A stretch of DNA of 64,000 nucleotides from Streptomyces noursei (GTDB lineage: Bacteria > Actinomycetota > Actinomycetes > Streptomycetales > Streptomycetaceae), in NCBI RefSeq assembly GCF_016917755.1, contig NZ_CP070326.1, positions 5,456,001 through 5,520,000 of the forward strand, in the 5' to 3' direction. The position numbers and the translations under genes are program-made. Numbering within the stretch: the stretch's first letter is position 1; each line of letters begins with the position of its first letter. Below the pieces are notes generated by a model. It searched no databases. It saw nothing but the letters and a program-made list of their open reading frames with translations, and was not told the origin of the DNA. Positions 17,379 to 25,947 of this stretch are shown here, in pieces.

Positions 17379-18206
17379 ATGACCGGATCCACCTGGGGCG
17401 GCGACCGGCTCGACCTGGACGCCTACCTGGCGCGCATCGGCTACCAGGGCGACCGCCGGCCGACCCTGGAGACGCTGCGCGCACTGCACGCCGCGCACAG
17501 CGACTCCCTCGGCTTCGAGAACATCGAGATCGTGCTGGGCCGCCCGATCCTGCTCGACCTGGAGGCGCTCCAGGCCAAGATGGTCCGGCAGCGGCGCGGC
17601 GGCTACTGCTACGAGCAGAACCTCCTCTACGCCGCCGCCCTGGAGCGCCTCGGCTTCCGCGTCCGCGGGCTCGGCGCCCGGATCCGGATGGGCGAGGACA
17701 AGGTGCGCCCGGTCACCCACGCCCTGTTGAAGGTGGAGCTGGACGGCACGGACTGGATCACCGACGTCGGCTTCGGCGGCGAGGCGCTGCTCGCCCCGAT
17801 CCCGCTGCGGGACGGCGTCGAGGAACGGCAGGGCGCCTGGACCTTCGGCGTGGTCCACGAGAAGGAGACCGAGGCGTGGGTGCTGCGCTCGCGCCATGCG
17901 GACGGGTGGTTCGACCTCTACGCCTTCGGCACCGAGCGGTGCTTCCCGGTCGACTACACCATCTTCAACCACTACATATCGACCCACCCGCGGTCGCCGT
18001 TCACCGGCCGGATCGTGGTGCAGAAGCCCGGGCCCGAACTGCGCAGCACGCTGGTCGGCCGGGAACTGGTCCGCACCCGGCCGGACTGGTCGCGCGAGGT
18101 GCGCGAGGTCGCCCCGGAGGAGATCCCGGGCCTGCTGGACACCGAGTTCGGGATCACGCTCTCCGCGGCGGACGCCGAGGCGCTGGTGGCGACGTACCGG
18201 CAGTGA
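17379..18206 (+). CDS. nat: Arylamine N-acetyltransferase
   Basis: A 275-aa NAT enzyme, with the Cys-His-Asp triad readable as GGYCYEQN (Cys77), PVTHALL (His114) and TDVGFGG (Asp129). It moves acetyl from acetyl-CoA to arylamines or arylhydrazines; relatives also act in amide synthesis of ansamycins. ATG 17379 follows AAGGGGGAG. No AHBA or ansamycin genes lie nearby, so a detoxification role is more likely. Confidence 0.9.
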   Translation: MTGSTWGGDRLDLDAYLARIGYQGDRRPTLETLRALHAAHSDSLGFENIEIVLGRPILLDLEALQAKMVRQRRGGYCYEQNLLYAAALERLGFRVRGLGARIRMGEDKVRPVTHALLKVELDGTDWITDVGFGGEALLAPIPLRDGVEERQGAWTFGVVHEKETEAWVLRSRHADGWFDLYAFGTERCFPVDYTIFNHYISTHPRSPFTGRIVVQKPGPELRSTLVGRELVRTRPDWSREVREVAPEEIPGLLDTEFGITLSAADAEALVATYRQ

Positions 18207-18216
18207 GCGGGGCGGG

Positions 18217-18645
18217 CTACCGCACCACCGCGATGCCCTCGATCTCGACCAGGGCGGCCTCGTCCCACAGGCGGCCGGCGCCGATCACGGCCATGGCCGG
18301 GAAGTCGCTGCCGACCAGCCGCTTCCACACCCGGCCGAGCTCCTTGGCGTGACGGCGGTAGTCGACGACGTCGACCGCGAAGACGGTCAGCTTGGCCAGG
18401 TCGGCAGGGGCCGCCCCGGCGGCGGCCGCCGCCTCCAGGAGGTTGCCCAGCGCCCGCTCGAACTGCTCGACGATGCCGTTCCCGACGATCCGGCCCGCGC
18501 CGTCGAGCGCGGTCTGCCCGGCGAGGAAGACCAGGGTGCCGGGGGCGGTGACGCGCACGGCGTGGCTGAAGCCGGTCGGCGGCGCGAGGTGGGGCGGGTT
18601 GATGCGCTCCAGGCCGTCGCCGCTGTCGTCGTTGCTGCCGCTCAT
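18217..18645 (-). CDS. RidA (YjgF/UK114) family protein
   Basis: A 142-aa RidA-like protein with VFLAGQTALD, the IVEQFERALGNLLEAAAAAG helix and LVEIEGIAVV at the end. Canonical RidA hydrolyses reactive enamine/imine intermediates; the diagnostic Arg of RidA (xRxxxxV near the end) is not clear here, so this may belong to a Rid subfamily of unknown substrate. Its start overlaps the stop of the DeoR regulator (ATGA at 18642-18645), so the two are co-translated. Confidence 0.8.
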   Translation of the reverse strand: MSGSNDDSGDGLERINPPHLAPPTGFSHAVRVTAPGTLVFLAGQTALDGAGRIVGNGIVEQFERALGNLLEAAAAAGAAPADLAKLTVFAVDVVDYRRHAKELGRVWKRLVGSDFPAMAVIGAGRLWDEAALVEIEGIAVVR

Positions 18646-19481
18646 CCCCGCCGACTCCCCTCCGTCGCCAACTCGTAACGCACTCCCAGGGATTGAAGCG
18701 CCTCCTGCTCCTCCTGGGGAAGGTGCTCATCGGAGATGACGAGATCGAAGTCGGCCAGCGGCGCCAGCTCGTACAGCGCCTGACGGCCGAACTTGGAGTG
18801 GTCCACGAGCAGCACCTTGCGCCGGGCTGCGGCCATCAGCGCGCGCTTGACCAGGACGTTCTCCTGCGCCTGGTGGTAGCAGTGACCGTTGTCGACCGCG
18901 GAGGTGGACAGGAAGGCGATGTCCGCGCGGAAGCTGCGGGCGATGTCGGCGGTGGACATGCCGAGGAAGGCGTTGAACGCCGCGTGGTACTCGCCGCCCA
19001 GCGCGATCACCCGGATATCGGGCTCCTCCGCCAGCTCGTTGATGACCTGGAGGGAGTTGGTGATCACGGTGAACGCGCCGCGCGAGGCGAGCGAACGGGC
19101 CAGCGGCAGCGCCGTACTGGAGTCGTCGATGATCAGGGCCTGGCCCGGCTCGGCCAGGGCCAGCGCGGCCTCGCAGATGGCCTCCTTCGCCGCCACCTGC
19201 TCGTTGCCCCGCCAGCGCGCCGTGGACTCGAACAGCGCGCTGGGGGCTGCCGTGGCGCCGCCGCGCACCTTGCGCAGCCAGCCCTGGTGCTCAAGGGTGT
19301 CCAGATCGCGATGGACCGTCATCTGGCTGACGCCGAGCTCCTGGACCAGTTCCTCGATGGTCACCTGCCCCTCGGCCAGCACCCGGTCGCTGATCCGCTT
19401 GCGGCGGTCCTTGGGGCTCAGCTTGGTGACCGGCGCCTGGCTGGCGTCCGGGGCGTCGGCTGCCCCTTCGGTGTCGGTCAA
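18642..19481 (-). CDS. DeoR/GlpR-family transcriptional regulator
   Basis: A 279-aa regulator. The N-terminal winged helix (RRKRISDRVLAEGQVTIEEL, ELGVSQMTVHRDLDTLEHQG, WLRKVRGGA) is the DeoR signature, and the C-terminal DeoRC sensor domain has IDDSSTALPLARSL, VITNSLQVINEL and LLVDHSKFG, the usual sugar-phosphate-binding motifs. It probably represses a sugar or nucleoside operon; the only gene clearly linked is the overlapping rid gene. Confidence 0.85.
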   Translation of the reverse strand: MTDTEGAADAPDASQAPVTKLSPKDRRKRISDRVLAEGQVTIEELVQELGVSQMTVHRDLDTLEHQGWLRKVRGGATAAPSALFESTARWRGNEQVAAKEAICEAALALAEPGQALIIDDSSTALPLARSLASRGAFTVITNSLQVINELAEEPDIRVIALGGEYHAAFNAFLGMSTADIARSFRADIAFLSTSAVDNGHCYHQAQENVLVKRALMAAARRKVLLVDHSKFGRQALYELAPLADFDLVISDEHLPQEEQEALQSLGVRYELATEGSRRG

Positions 19482-19628
19482 CGCTGATCCCTTCGCGGCT
19501 CGGACGGCCGGCGTTCGCCTGCCGGCGGTCCCCTAGCCGGCGAGTTTAGGACGTGACGGGGGAGCGGCCGGCGCCCGTCCGGCGCGCCGAGGCCCGACGC
19601 GCCCTGGCGCCGGGGGCGGACACCGACC

Positions 19629-20645
19629 CTAGAACGTCCCGTGCAGCGCCGCCCGCAAGTGCCCCTTCCAGTGGGCCGTCATCTCCCGTGCCAGCCGGGT
19701 GCCGGGGGCGCTGGACTCGAAGCCGTGCCAGGCACCGGGCACCTGGTGGACCGTCACGCCCACCCCCGCGTCCATCAGACGCCGGGCGTACGCCAGGGCC
19801 GGTTCGCGCAGCGCGTCGAGGCCGCAGACCAGGATGTACGCCGGCGGCAGGCCCGACAGGTCGGTGGCGCGGCCCGGCGAGGCGTACGCGTCCGGCGCGG
19901 TCCGCCGCTCCGCCGCGAACGCGCCCTCCGGGAGGTAGTGCCGCCACGCCAGCCGGACCATGCGCAGGATGTGCAGGCGCAGCTGCGGCCCGGCGTCCCC
20001 GCCCGGCCCGTCGGCGTCCGCCGGGATCGGCTCGTCGGCGATCCGGTCGTCCACGTCAGGGACGCACATCGACTGGTAGGCGATCGCCGGGCCGCCGCGG
20101 TCCCGGGCGATCAGCGCGACCGCCGCGGCGAGTCCGCCGCCCGCCGACGTGCCGTGGACGGCGATCCGCTGCGGATCGATGCCCAGGTCGGCGGCGTGCG
20201 AGGCCGTCCACTCCAGGGCGCGGTAGCAGTCCTCCACACCGGCCGGATAGCGGTGCTCGGGCGCCAGCCGGTACTCGACGGCGATCGCGACGGTGCGCAG
20301 TTCGCGGCAGAGCGCGAGCGCGGTCCGGTCCTGCCCGGGGAGGGAGCGGCCGACGGCGAAGCCACCGCCGTGGAGGTTCAGCACGGCGGGCAGCGGCCCG
20401 GTGGGCGCGGGGCCCGCCGCGGGCTCCGGGTGGTAGACCTCGACGACCAGCGCGCTGCCGTCCGGCCGCGGGATGTCGTGGCGCTCGCTGCGCACGCCCG
20501 AGCGGTCGGCGGGGTGCGCGGCCAGCATCGCGTCGAACCGCGCACGGGTGGCCACGATGTCCTCGTACGGGTCGGAGAAGGACCCCAACGGGCCGACATA
20601 CGGCAGGAGTTCGGGGTGGACCGCTAAGCCGGGCGGGACGGGCAT
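19629..20645 (-). CDS. Alpha/beta hydrolase (HSL-type esterase)
   Basis: A 338-aa hormone-sensitive-lipase-like esterase. The oxyanion HGGG (NLHGGGFAVG), nucleophile elbow HGTSAGGG, the acid in CGLDALREP and His in GAWHGFE make a complete catalytic apparatus. ATG 20645 follows GAAGAGG; the frame is open 25 codons further upstream, but without a ribosome site. Likely cytoplasmic; substrate unknown. Confidence 0.85.
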   Translation of the reverse strand: MPVPPGLAVHPELLPYVGPLGSFSDPYEDIVATRARFDAMLAAHPADRSGVRSERHDIPRPDGSALVVEVYHPEPAAGPAPTGPLPAVLNLHGGGFAVGRSLPGQDRTALALCRELRTVAIAVEYRLAPEHRYPAGVEDCYRALEWTASHAADLGIDPQRIAVHGTSAGGGLAAAVALIARDRGGPAIAYQSMCVPDVDDRIADEPIPADADGPGGDAGPQLRLHILRMVRLAWRHYLPEGAFAAERRTAPDAYASPGRATDLSGLPPAYILVCGLDALREPALAYARRLMDAGVGVTVHQVPGAWHGFESSAPGTRLAREMTAHWKGHLRAALHGTF

Positions 20646-20765
20646 CGGCTGCCTCTTCTCTGCTCGTGCGGCGGGACGCCGCGGGACCTCACGGGCGGTC
20701 AACGATGGAACGGCGGGCACTCGGCGCGCCAGGGGAGTTCCGGCACATCGCGGTGCGCGGCGCGC

Positions 20766-22445
20766 TCACTTCGCGTCCCCGTAGCACTCCGCCACCGCCG
20801 TGGTGAACGGGAACCGCACCGGGGTGGGGCCGAAGGCGATCCGCCCCGCGGTGGCCGCCGCCGCCGTGATGGCCTCGGCGACCGTTGCGGCCTCGTCCGC
20901 CGGGCAGTGCACGATCACCTCGTCGTGCTGGAAGAAGACCAGCTCGGCGCGGAGCCCGCCGCGGGCCAGCGCATGGCGCAGGGCGGCCAGCACCAGCAGG
21001 GCCCAGTCGGCGGCGCTGCCCTGCACCACGAAGTTGCGGGTGAAGCGGCCGCGGGCGCGGGCCGCCGAACTGCTGCCGTAGCCGCCGGACTGCTCCTCCT
21101 CCTGGGGCAGGCCCGCCTCGTCGGGCGCCGCCATCGAGGCGGGCGGGCAGGTGCGGCCCATCCAGGTGCGCACCAGGCGGCCCTCCTCACCCGCCCGGGC
21201 CGCGTCGTCGACGTACGCCACCGCGGCCGGATAGCGCCGGCGCAGGTCGGCCATGTGCTTGAGGGCGTCGCCCGACGTCTGCCCGTAAATGGCGCCCAGC
21301 AGGGCGAGTTTGGCCTGGTCGCGGTCGCCGCCGAAGGCGCGGGCCGCCAGATCCGCGTAGAGGTCCTCGCCGGTGCCGGCCACCTCCATCAGGCCCCGGT
21401 CGCGGGAGACCGCGGCCAGCACCCGCGGCTCCATCTGGTCGACGTCGGCGACCACCAGCCGCCACCCCGGATCGGCGCGCACCGCCTGCCGGATCACCTT
21501 GGGGATCTGCAGGGCGCCGCCGCCGTTGGTCGTCCACCGGCCGGAGACTGTGCCGCCGGGCAGGTACTCGGGGCGGAACCGGCCCTCGTGCACCCACTGC
21601 TGGAGCCAGGACCAGCCGTGGGCGGTGTGCAGGCGGTACAGCGACTTGTACGCCAGCAGCGGCGCCACCGCGGGGTGGTCGATCTGCTGGAGCTCCCACT
21701 TGCGGGTCGAGGAGAGGACGATGCCGGCGCGGGCGAAGGCCCTGATGATGTCGTGGGGCAGGTCGGGGCGGACCCGCGCGCCCTCCCCGAAGGCCCGCGA
21801 CACCTCGTCGGCCAGCTCCGCCATCCGCCGCGGCTCCAGCCCGCCCGGAAAGCGCTCGCCCAGCAGGCCGTCCAGCACCTCGCGGTGCACGTCCGCGCGC
21901 CAGGGGATCCCCGTCCGCGACATCTCCGCGGCGACCAGCATGCCCGCCGACTCCGACGCCAACAGCAGCCGCATCCGGTCCGGATGCTCGGCCCGCGCGG
22001 CACGGGCCACCTGGTGGGCGTAGATCTCCAGCAGCGCGGTGAGCTCGTCGGTGCCGGGCGGCAGCGGCACCGGCCCCGGCTCGAACAGGGAGGGCTGGGT
22101 CTCGGCGGCGCGCACCGGCGCGTCCGCCGGTACCGGCAGGCCGTGCAGCCGTGCCCAGGCGGCGGCCAGCGAGCGCGGCTGACCGGACTGGCCCTCCTCG
22201 TGGCCGATCAGCAGCGCCTCCGCGGCCTCGACGTCGTAGCAGCGCTCGACCCGCACTCCGGCGTCCAGCAGCCGCCGGTAGATCTCCGCCGTGGACCGCC
22301 ACACCCACCGCTCGACCTCGGGGCGCGACCGCACCGCCTCGACGAGCGAGGGCTCCGACACCACCGGTCCGGCCGGCCGGCCGTCCGGAGCAAGCGGGCA
22401 GAGACGAGCACCCCCGTCGCCCGTCTCCGCCATCGCCCATCTCAT
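20766..22445 (-). CDS. Family-A DNA polymerase with degenerate 3'-5' exonuclease domain
   Basis: A 559-aa PolA-like protein, far shorter than DNA polymerase I. The polymerase palm is intact: motif A VADVDQMEPRVLA, motif B region DQAKLALLGAIYGQT and motif C FFQHDEVIVH (HDE). The N-terminal ~200 residues align with a 3'-5' exonuclease position but show no DEDDy acidic set, and the 5' nuclease is absent. This type is widespread in actinobacteria and usually annotated as bifunctional exonuclease/polymerase. ATG 22445 is used; an ATG four codons in is possible. Role is probably repair or translesion synthesis. Confidence 0.8.
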   Translation of the reverse strand: MRWAMAETGDGGARLCPLAPDGRPAGPVVSEPSLVEAVRSRPEVERWVWRSTAEIYRRLLDAGVRVERCYDVEAAEALLIGHEEGQSGQPRSLAAAWARLHGLPVPADAPVRAAETQPSLFEPGPVPLPPGTDELTALLEIYAHQVARAARAEHPDRMRLLLASESAGMLVAAEMSRTGIPWRADVHREVLDGLLGERFPGGLEPRRMAELADEVSRAFGEGARVRPDLPHDIIRAFARAGIVLSSTRKWELQQIDHPAVAPLLAYKSLYRLHTAHGWSWLQQWVHEGRFRPEYLPGGTVSGRWTTNGGGALQIPKVIRQAVRADPGWRLVVADVDQMEPRVLAAVSRDRGLMEVAGTGEDLYADLAARAFGGDRDQAKLALLGAIYGQTSGDALKHMADLRRRYPAAVAYVDDAARAGEEGRLVRTWMGRTCPPASMAAPDEAGLPQEEEQSGGYGSSSAARARGRFTRNFVVQGSAADWALLVLAALRHALARGGLRAELVFFQHDEVIVHCPADEAATVAEAITAAAATAGRIAFGPTPVRFPFTTAVAECYGDAK

Positions 22446-22833
22446 GGCCCCGAGTCTTGCACCAGGGTCTGACAACGGCCCCGACCGGCACTCCCGGCAC
22501 CCCTGCACCCCTGCACCCCTGCACCGAGCCACTGCCGCGCCCGCCCGTCCCCGCGCCGTCCCCTCCCCGAACGCCCACACCCCGGCCACCCGCCCCGTGT
22601 GGAGCGCCGCCGCTCGCCCGCCGAGGCGCGACCCGACGACGGGGCCCGCGCCGGAACGACGCAGCGCCGCAGGGCCGCCGAGCCGCGCCATCCTTGGGGG
22701 CCTATGGCGTAACTCCCGCCTACCATCACCCATTTGGCCCCACTACTTTTCCCGGCTTTGTTGCGTTGAACTTCTTGTCGCTCCAGGCGGCGCGCACAGA
22801 AATCCTGAATGCAGCTCAGTGAAGAGGTACGCC
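22446..22833. other. 388-bp intergenic region upstream of first chaplin
   Basis: Includes a short tandem array of the unit GCACCCCT repeated three to four times (about 22497-22525) in otherwise C-rich DNA, then the chaplin promoter region, which is more AT-rich near 22730-22780 (CATTTGG, CTACTTTTCC, TTTGTTGCGTTGAAC). No gene seen. Confidence 0.5.
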
Positions 22834-23085
22834 GTGAAGTTTGTCTCCAAGGCCGTCGTCCTGTCCGCCGCCGCGGGCATCGCCGTGGTGGGCGGGGCCG
22901 GAATCGCCAGCGCCTCCGGGCACGGTGGTGCCCACGCCGCGGGTAAGGCGGTGGGTTCGCCCGGTGTGCTCTCCGGAAATCTTATCCAGGTGCCGATCCA
23001 CGTCCCGATCAACGTGTGCGGCAACACCGCCAGCCTGGTCGGGGTGCTCAACCCGGCCTTCGGAAACATCTGCGTCAACGACTGA
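22834..23085 (+). CDS. chp: Short chaplin
   Basis: An 83-aa secreted surfactant protein. Signal peptide is residues ~1-28 (MKFVSKAVVLSAAAGIAVVG, then GAGIASAS). The mature part is one chaplin domain, GVLSGNLIQVPIHVPINVCG to NPAFGNICVND, with Cys62 and Cys80 expected to form a disulfide. Short chaplins (ChpD-H) self-assemble into amyloid-like fibres that make aerial hyphae and spores hydrophobic. Start GTG 22834 follows GAAGAGG. It opens an island of surface-layer genes. Confidence 0.95.
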   Translation: MKFVSKAVVLSAAAGIAVVGGAGIASASGHGGAHAAGKAVGSPGVLSGNLIQVPIHVPINVCGNTASLVGVLNPAFGNICVND

Positions 23086-23103
23086 TCCCCGTAAGGCGAT
23101 TGA

Positions 23104-23130
23104 GGCCCGTCCCGCTCGGGGCGGGCCTTT
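23104..23130 (+). terminator. Terminator after first chaplin
   Basis: GGCCCGTCCC-gctc-GGGGCGGGCC followed by TTTCGT, 18 bp after the chaplin stop. Confidence 0.75.
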
Positions 23131-23334
23131 CGTATGCGTAATTACCCGGCCGGGCAAGGGAGTTGCACAGCAACGTGCCGCCCTGCCGCGACGGACCGAC
23201 GTCTCGGCAGGTGGGTGCGGTGATATGTGTCTATGGTTCCGCGGCATCCGAGTGAATCCGCGAAACCGCATTCTGGGAAGTGAGTTGACCAGTGCGCTCC
23301 GGATACGGGCACTCCGCTCCCAGAAGGGTAAACA

Positions 23335-23751
23335 GTGATCAAGAAGGTCCTGGCCACGACGGCAGTAGCCGCTTCCCTGGTCGGCGTCTCGGCGACGGTG
23401 GCCCCCCAGGCGATGGCGGGCGGCAAGCACCGCGGCGCCGCCACGGTCAACGGAAACCGCGCCGTTTCCGCGTTCGGCAACTCCACCACGCACGGCAGGA
23501 TGAGCCCGCAGCTGGAACTCGTCCAGGGTTCGCTGAACAAGCCCTGCATCGGCCTGCCGCTCAAGGGGAACTTCGGCTCGCTGTTCGGGATCTTCCCGGT
23601 CACGGTGCAGGACATCAACGTCCTGTCGTCGCCGCAGAACCAGCAGTGCACCGAGAACTCCACCCAGGCCAAGGGCGACGAGGCGCTGTCGCACATCCTG
23701 GACGACATCCCGATCGTCTCCGGCAACGGCGTCCGGAACCGCATCCGCTGA
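23335..23751 (+). CDS. rdl: Rodlin 1
   Basis: A 138-aa secreted rodlin. Signal peptide MIKKVLATTAVAASLVGVSA to QAMAG. The mature protein has the rodlin signatures GNSTTHGRMSPQLELVQGSL, NKPCIGLPLKGNFGSL and the almost invariant PVTVQDINVLSSPQNQQC plus ENSTQAKGDEALSHILDDIP. Rodlins align chaplin fibrils into paired rodlets on aerial hyphae. GTG 23335 after AGAAGGG. A stretch near its 3' end is nearly identical at DNA level to the two other rodlins here. Confidence 0.95.
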   Translation: MIKKVLATTAVAASLVGVSATVAPQAMAGGKHRGAATVNGNRAVSAFGNSTTHGRMSPQLELVQGSLNKPCIGLPLKGNFGSLFGIFPVTVQDINVLSSPQNQQCTENSTQAKGDEALSHILDDIPIVSGNGVRNRIR

Positions 23752-23820
23752 GTCGGCAGTCGGCCCGCGGGCCCGGAGCTCCTGATTCCCCGGTCGGCGG
23801 GAATTTCTATTCGGCGGGCG

Positions 23821-23850
23821 CACCGTCCGCTCGAATGACGGTGTTTTTTT
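23821..23850 (+). terminator. Terminator after rodlin 1
   Basis: CACCGT and ACGGTG arms with an 11-nt loop, followed by seven T. Confidence 0.75.
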
Positions 23851-24046
23851 GCGGTTTTTATGTGCGGGTATATTCAGAATTGCCTGTGCCATTCGGGCGA
23901 TTCCTCCGAAAACTTCCCCATGGGAGTTTCGCCGACCCGGACAAATCGTTACCAATATCGACAGCGGAGTTACGGGCGGCCAGATCCGCGCCCGTGCGAC
24001 ACGATGGTCGTGTGCGCTACGGATCCCGCTGCGGGAAGGGCTGAAA

Positions 24047-24280
24047 GTGAAGTACGCAAAGGTTGCAGCCGTCACTGCCGGCACGCTGATGGCAGTGGGC
24101 GCTGCTGCGCCGGCTTTCGCCGACGCACATGCCGGTGGTGTTGCCAAGCGCTCCCCGGGTGTTCTCTCCGGAAACGTCATCCAGGTGCCGATCCACGTGC
24201 CGATCAACGTGTGCGGCAACACCGTTGACATCATCGGGATCCTCAACCCGGCGTTCGGCAACCGCTGCATCAACCGCTGA
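24047..24280 (+). CDS. chp: Short chaplin
   Basis: A 77-aa chaplin: signal peptide MKYAKVAAVTAGTLMAVGAA to AFADA, then one chaplin domain GVLSGNVIQVPIHVPINVCG to NPAFGNRCINR with Cys56 and Cys74. Its core IQVPIHVPINVCGNT is identical to that of the first chaplin, and the DNA over that stretch is also almost identical. GTG 24047 follows GGGAAGGG. It acts outside the cell in the fibrillar sheath, with the rodlins on either side. Confidence 0.95.
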   Translation: MKYAKVAAVTAGTLMAVGAAAPAFADAHAGGVAKRSPGVLSGNVIQVPIHVPINVCGNTVDIIGILNPAFGNRCINR

Positions 24281-24308
24281 CTGCAGAAATCCGAGCCGTG
24301 TCGTGGTA

Positions 24309-24353
24309 ACCGGCCCCGGCCCGCCGTCGCCGCGTGTCGGGGCCGGTGGTTTT
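24309..24353 (+). terminator. Terminator after second chaplin
   Basis: ACCGGCCCCG (24309-24318) pairs with CGGGGCCGGT (24338-24347), followed by GGTTTT. Confidence 0.8.
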
Positions 24354-24550
24354 CGACGGCATTACGGCGGCGTGCCGGGCGGCCTGGAATCTTTCGGGTG
24401 GCGTACCTGAAGAATCGGAACTGCACGGTTTCTCCGGGCGATGGCACTCGTTAGGCACGGGAAAGCGGTGATCCGAGCAGCGAAGCGATTGCTCGCGCGG
24501 CAGCGATGTCGCGATTCCATCGAGCACCGCACCAGAAGGGACAGTGGGAA

Positions 24551-24853
24551 GTGAAGTACGCGAAGTCTGCCGCGGCTGTTGCCGGCTCCGTCATGGCGCT
24601 GGGTGCGGCGGTGCCCGCTTTCGCTGCCGAATCCGGTGCGCCGAACCCGACCTCGCCCTCCATGAGCCTCAACGGCGGGCTGATGGACCTGCTGAACGGC
24701 AGTGGCCAATTGGACAGTCGCCAGATCAAGCCGCTGGTCGACACGGTCCGGGGTGCGGAAAAGACGGCCAAGCATCCCAGGCAGCTCCTCGGTGGTGCCA
24801 CGGGGGCCACCAAGGACGTTCCGCTGCTGGGCGGATTGCCGCTCGCCAAGTGA
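24551..24853 (+). CDS. Small secreted protein with chaplin-like leader
   Basis: A 100-aa protein whose first ~26 residues, MKYAKSAAAVAGSVMALGAA then VPAFAAES, copy the neighbouring chaplin's signal peptide almost residue for residue. The mature part has no chaplin domain and no cysteine: SMSLNGGLMDLLNGSGQLDS, then IKPLVDTVRGAEKTAKHPRQ and a Gly/Leu-rich end (LLGGATGATKDVPLLGGLP). I do not recognise the mature domain. GTG 24551 follows AGAAGGGACAG. It lies between a chaplin and a rodlin and is probably secreted with them. Confidence 0.75.
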   Translation: MKYAKSAAAVAGSVMALGAAVPAFAAESGAPNPTSPSMSLNGGLMDLLNGSGQLDSRQIKPLVDTVRGAEKTAKHPRQLLGGATGATKDVPLLGGLPLAK

Positions 24854-25143
24854 CGGGCCGGCGAACCGGATTTCACTGTTCCGCGGGATTGCCCGGGGAA
24901 TCGGCAGTGGCCGTGTGAAGCCTCAGCCGCCGGATCAGGCAGCTAGGCGCCGATCGGATTCGACGGTCGGCGGGCTGATCCGGATGGTGGAGCACGGTCG
25001 CGGAATTCCGGCTGGGGTACCCGATCGGCAGGACGGATCGGCGTATCCAGCTCATTGCGCGCTAATGAGCACAACCGAATGCGCCCTTGCGAGTGGGCCG
25101 GATCGCTCGGCTCAAGGGCATCCCGAAACACGAAGGACCAACA

Positions 25144-25557
25144 ATGATCAAAAAGACGCTGGCAACCGCAGCCGCGGCTGCGTCCATTGTCGGGGTGGCC
25201 GCAGCCGCCGCTCCCCACGCGATGGCCGCGGGCAACCGGCACGGGACGTCGACCGTCAACGGCAACGGCGCGAAGCAGTTCTTCGGCAACTCGACGACGT
25301 ACGGCTACATGAGCCCGCAGATCGGCCTGATCCAGGGCTCGCTGAACAAGCCCTGCGTCGGTCTGCCGGCCAAGCTGAACCTCGGCTCGCTGGTCGGTGG
25401 CATCCCGGTCACGGTGCAGGACATCAACGTCCTGTCGTCGCCGCAGAACCAGCAGTGCACCGAGAACTCCACCCAGGCCAAGGGTGACGAGCCGCTGTCG
25501 CACATCCTGGACGACATCCCGATCCTCTCCGGGAACGGCAAGCACAACCGTCGCTGA
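25144..25557 (+). CDS. rdl: Rodlin 2
   Basis: A 137-aa rodlin: signal peptide MIKKTLATAAAAASIVGVAA to HAMAA, then NRHGTSTVNGNGAKQFFGNS, NKPCVGLPAKLNLGSLVGG and the shared PVTVQDINVLSSPQNQQC block, ending DDIPILSGNGKHNRR. ATG 25144 follows GAAGGACC. It has its own terminator, so it is a single-gene transcription unit. Confidence 0.95.
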   Translation: MIKKTLATAAAAASIVGVAAAAAPHAMAAGNRHGTSTVNGNGAKQFFGNSTTYGYMSPQIGLIQGSLNKPCVGLPAKLNLGSLVGGIPVTVQDINVLSSPQNQQCTENSTQAKGDEPLSHILDDIPILSGNGKHNRR

Positions 25558-25573
25558 TCGGGCCGAGGAGCAA

Positions 25574-25616
25574 CCGGGCCGCCCAGATCTCCCGAGTCTG
25601 GGCGGCCCGGATTTTT
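25574..25616 (+). terminator. Terminator after rodlin 2
   Basis: Perfect 14-bp stem CCGGGCCGCCCAGA / TCTGGGCGGCCCGG, then ATTTTTC. Confidence 0.9.
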
Positions 25617-25947
25617 CATTTTTATCGCCCGACCGGTCCGGGAATTGTTATTTGCTCGTGACCCTATGTGGTGCGGTCGACTCGTTGGGAATGGCGTGTG
25701 GAGGGATGCATGCCAATGCCCTCGCGAGATGATGGGGCTGCCAGGGCATTGGCGTGCCGGTGGAAATGCGGCGTAGTACCCGGGAAATACCCTCGTGGTT
25801 TTGTGGGCCCGATGGTCTGCAGTAGGTCTTTTCGGGATAATGATTGCCATCTATTTGGGTGATGGCGCGGAACTCGGGCGCCCGTGGTCGGTTGTTTGAA
25901 ACAGGGCTCCCGTGCCGGGAGTTCCTTCTCCTGAAGGGTTTAGCGCG
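25617..25947. other. Intergenic promoter region before rodlin 3
   Basis: About 330 bp, more AT-rich than average (TTGTTATTTGCTCGTG near 25647; GGATAATGATTGCCATC near 25837). No gene seen; expected to hold the developmentally controlled rodlin promoter. Confidence 0.5.

Noticed and set aside
22497..22525. CRISPR-like short tandem array
   Set aside because: The unit is an 8-bp simple repeat without spacers; no cas genes in the window.
22816..24447. A 543-codon leftward frame across chaplin and rodlin genes
   Set aside because: The sense strand carries three obvious secreted-protein genes with signal peptides and terminators.
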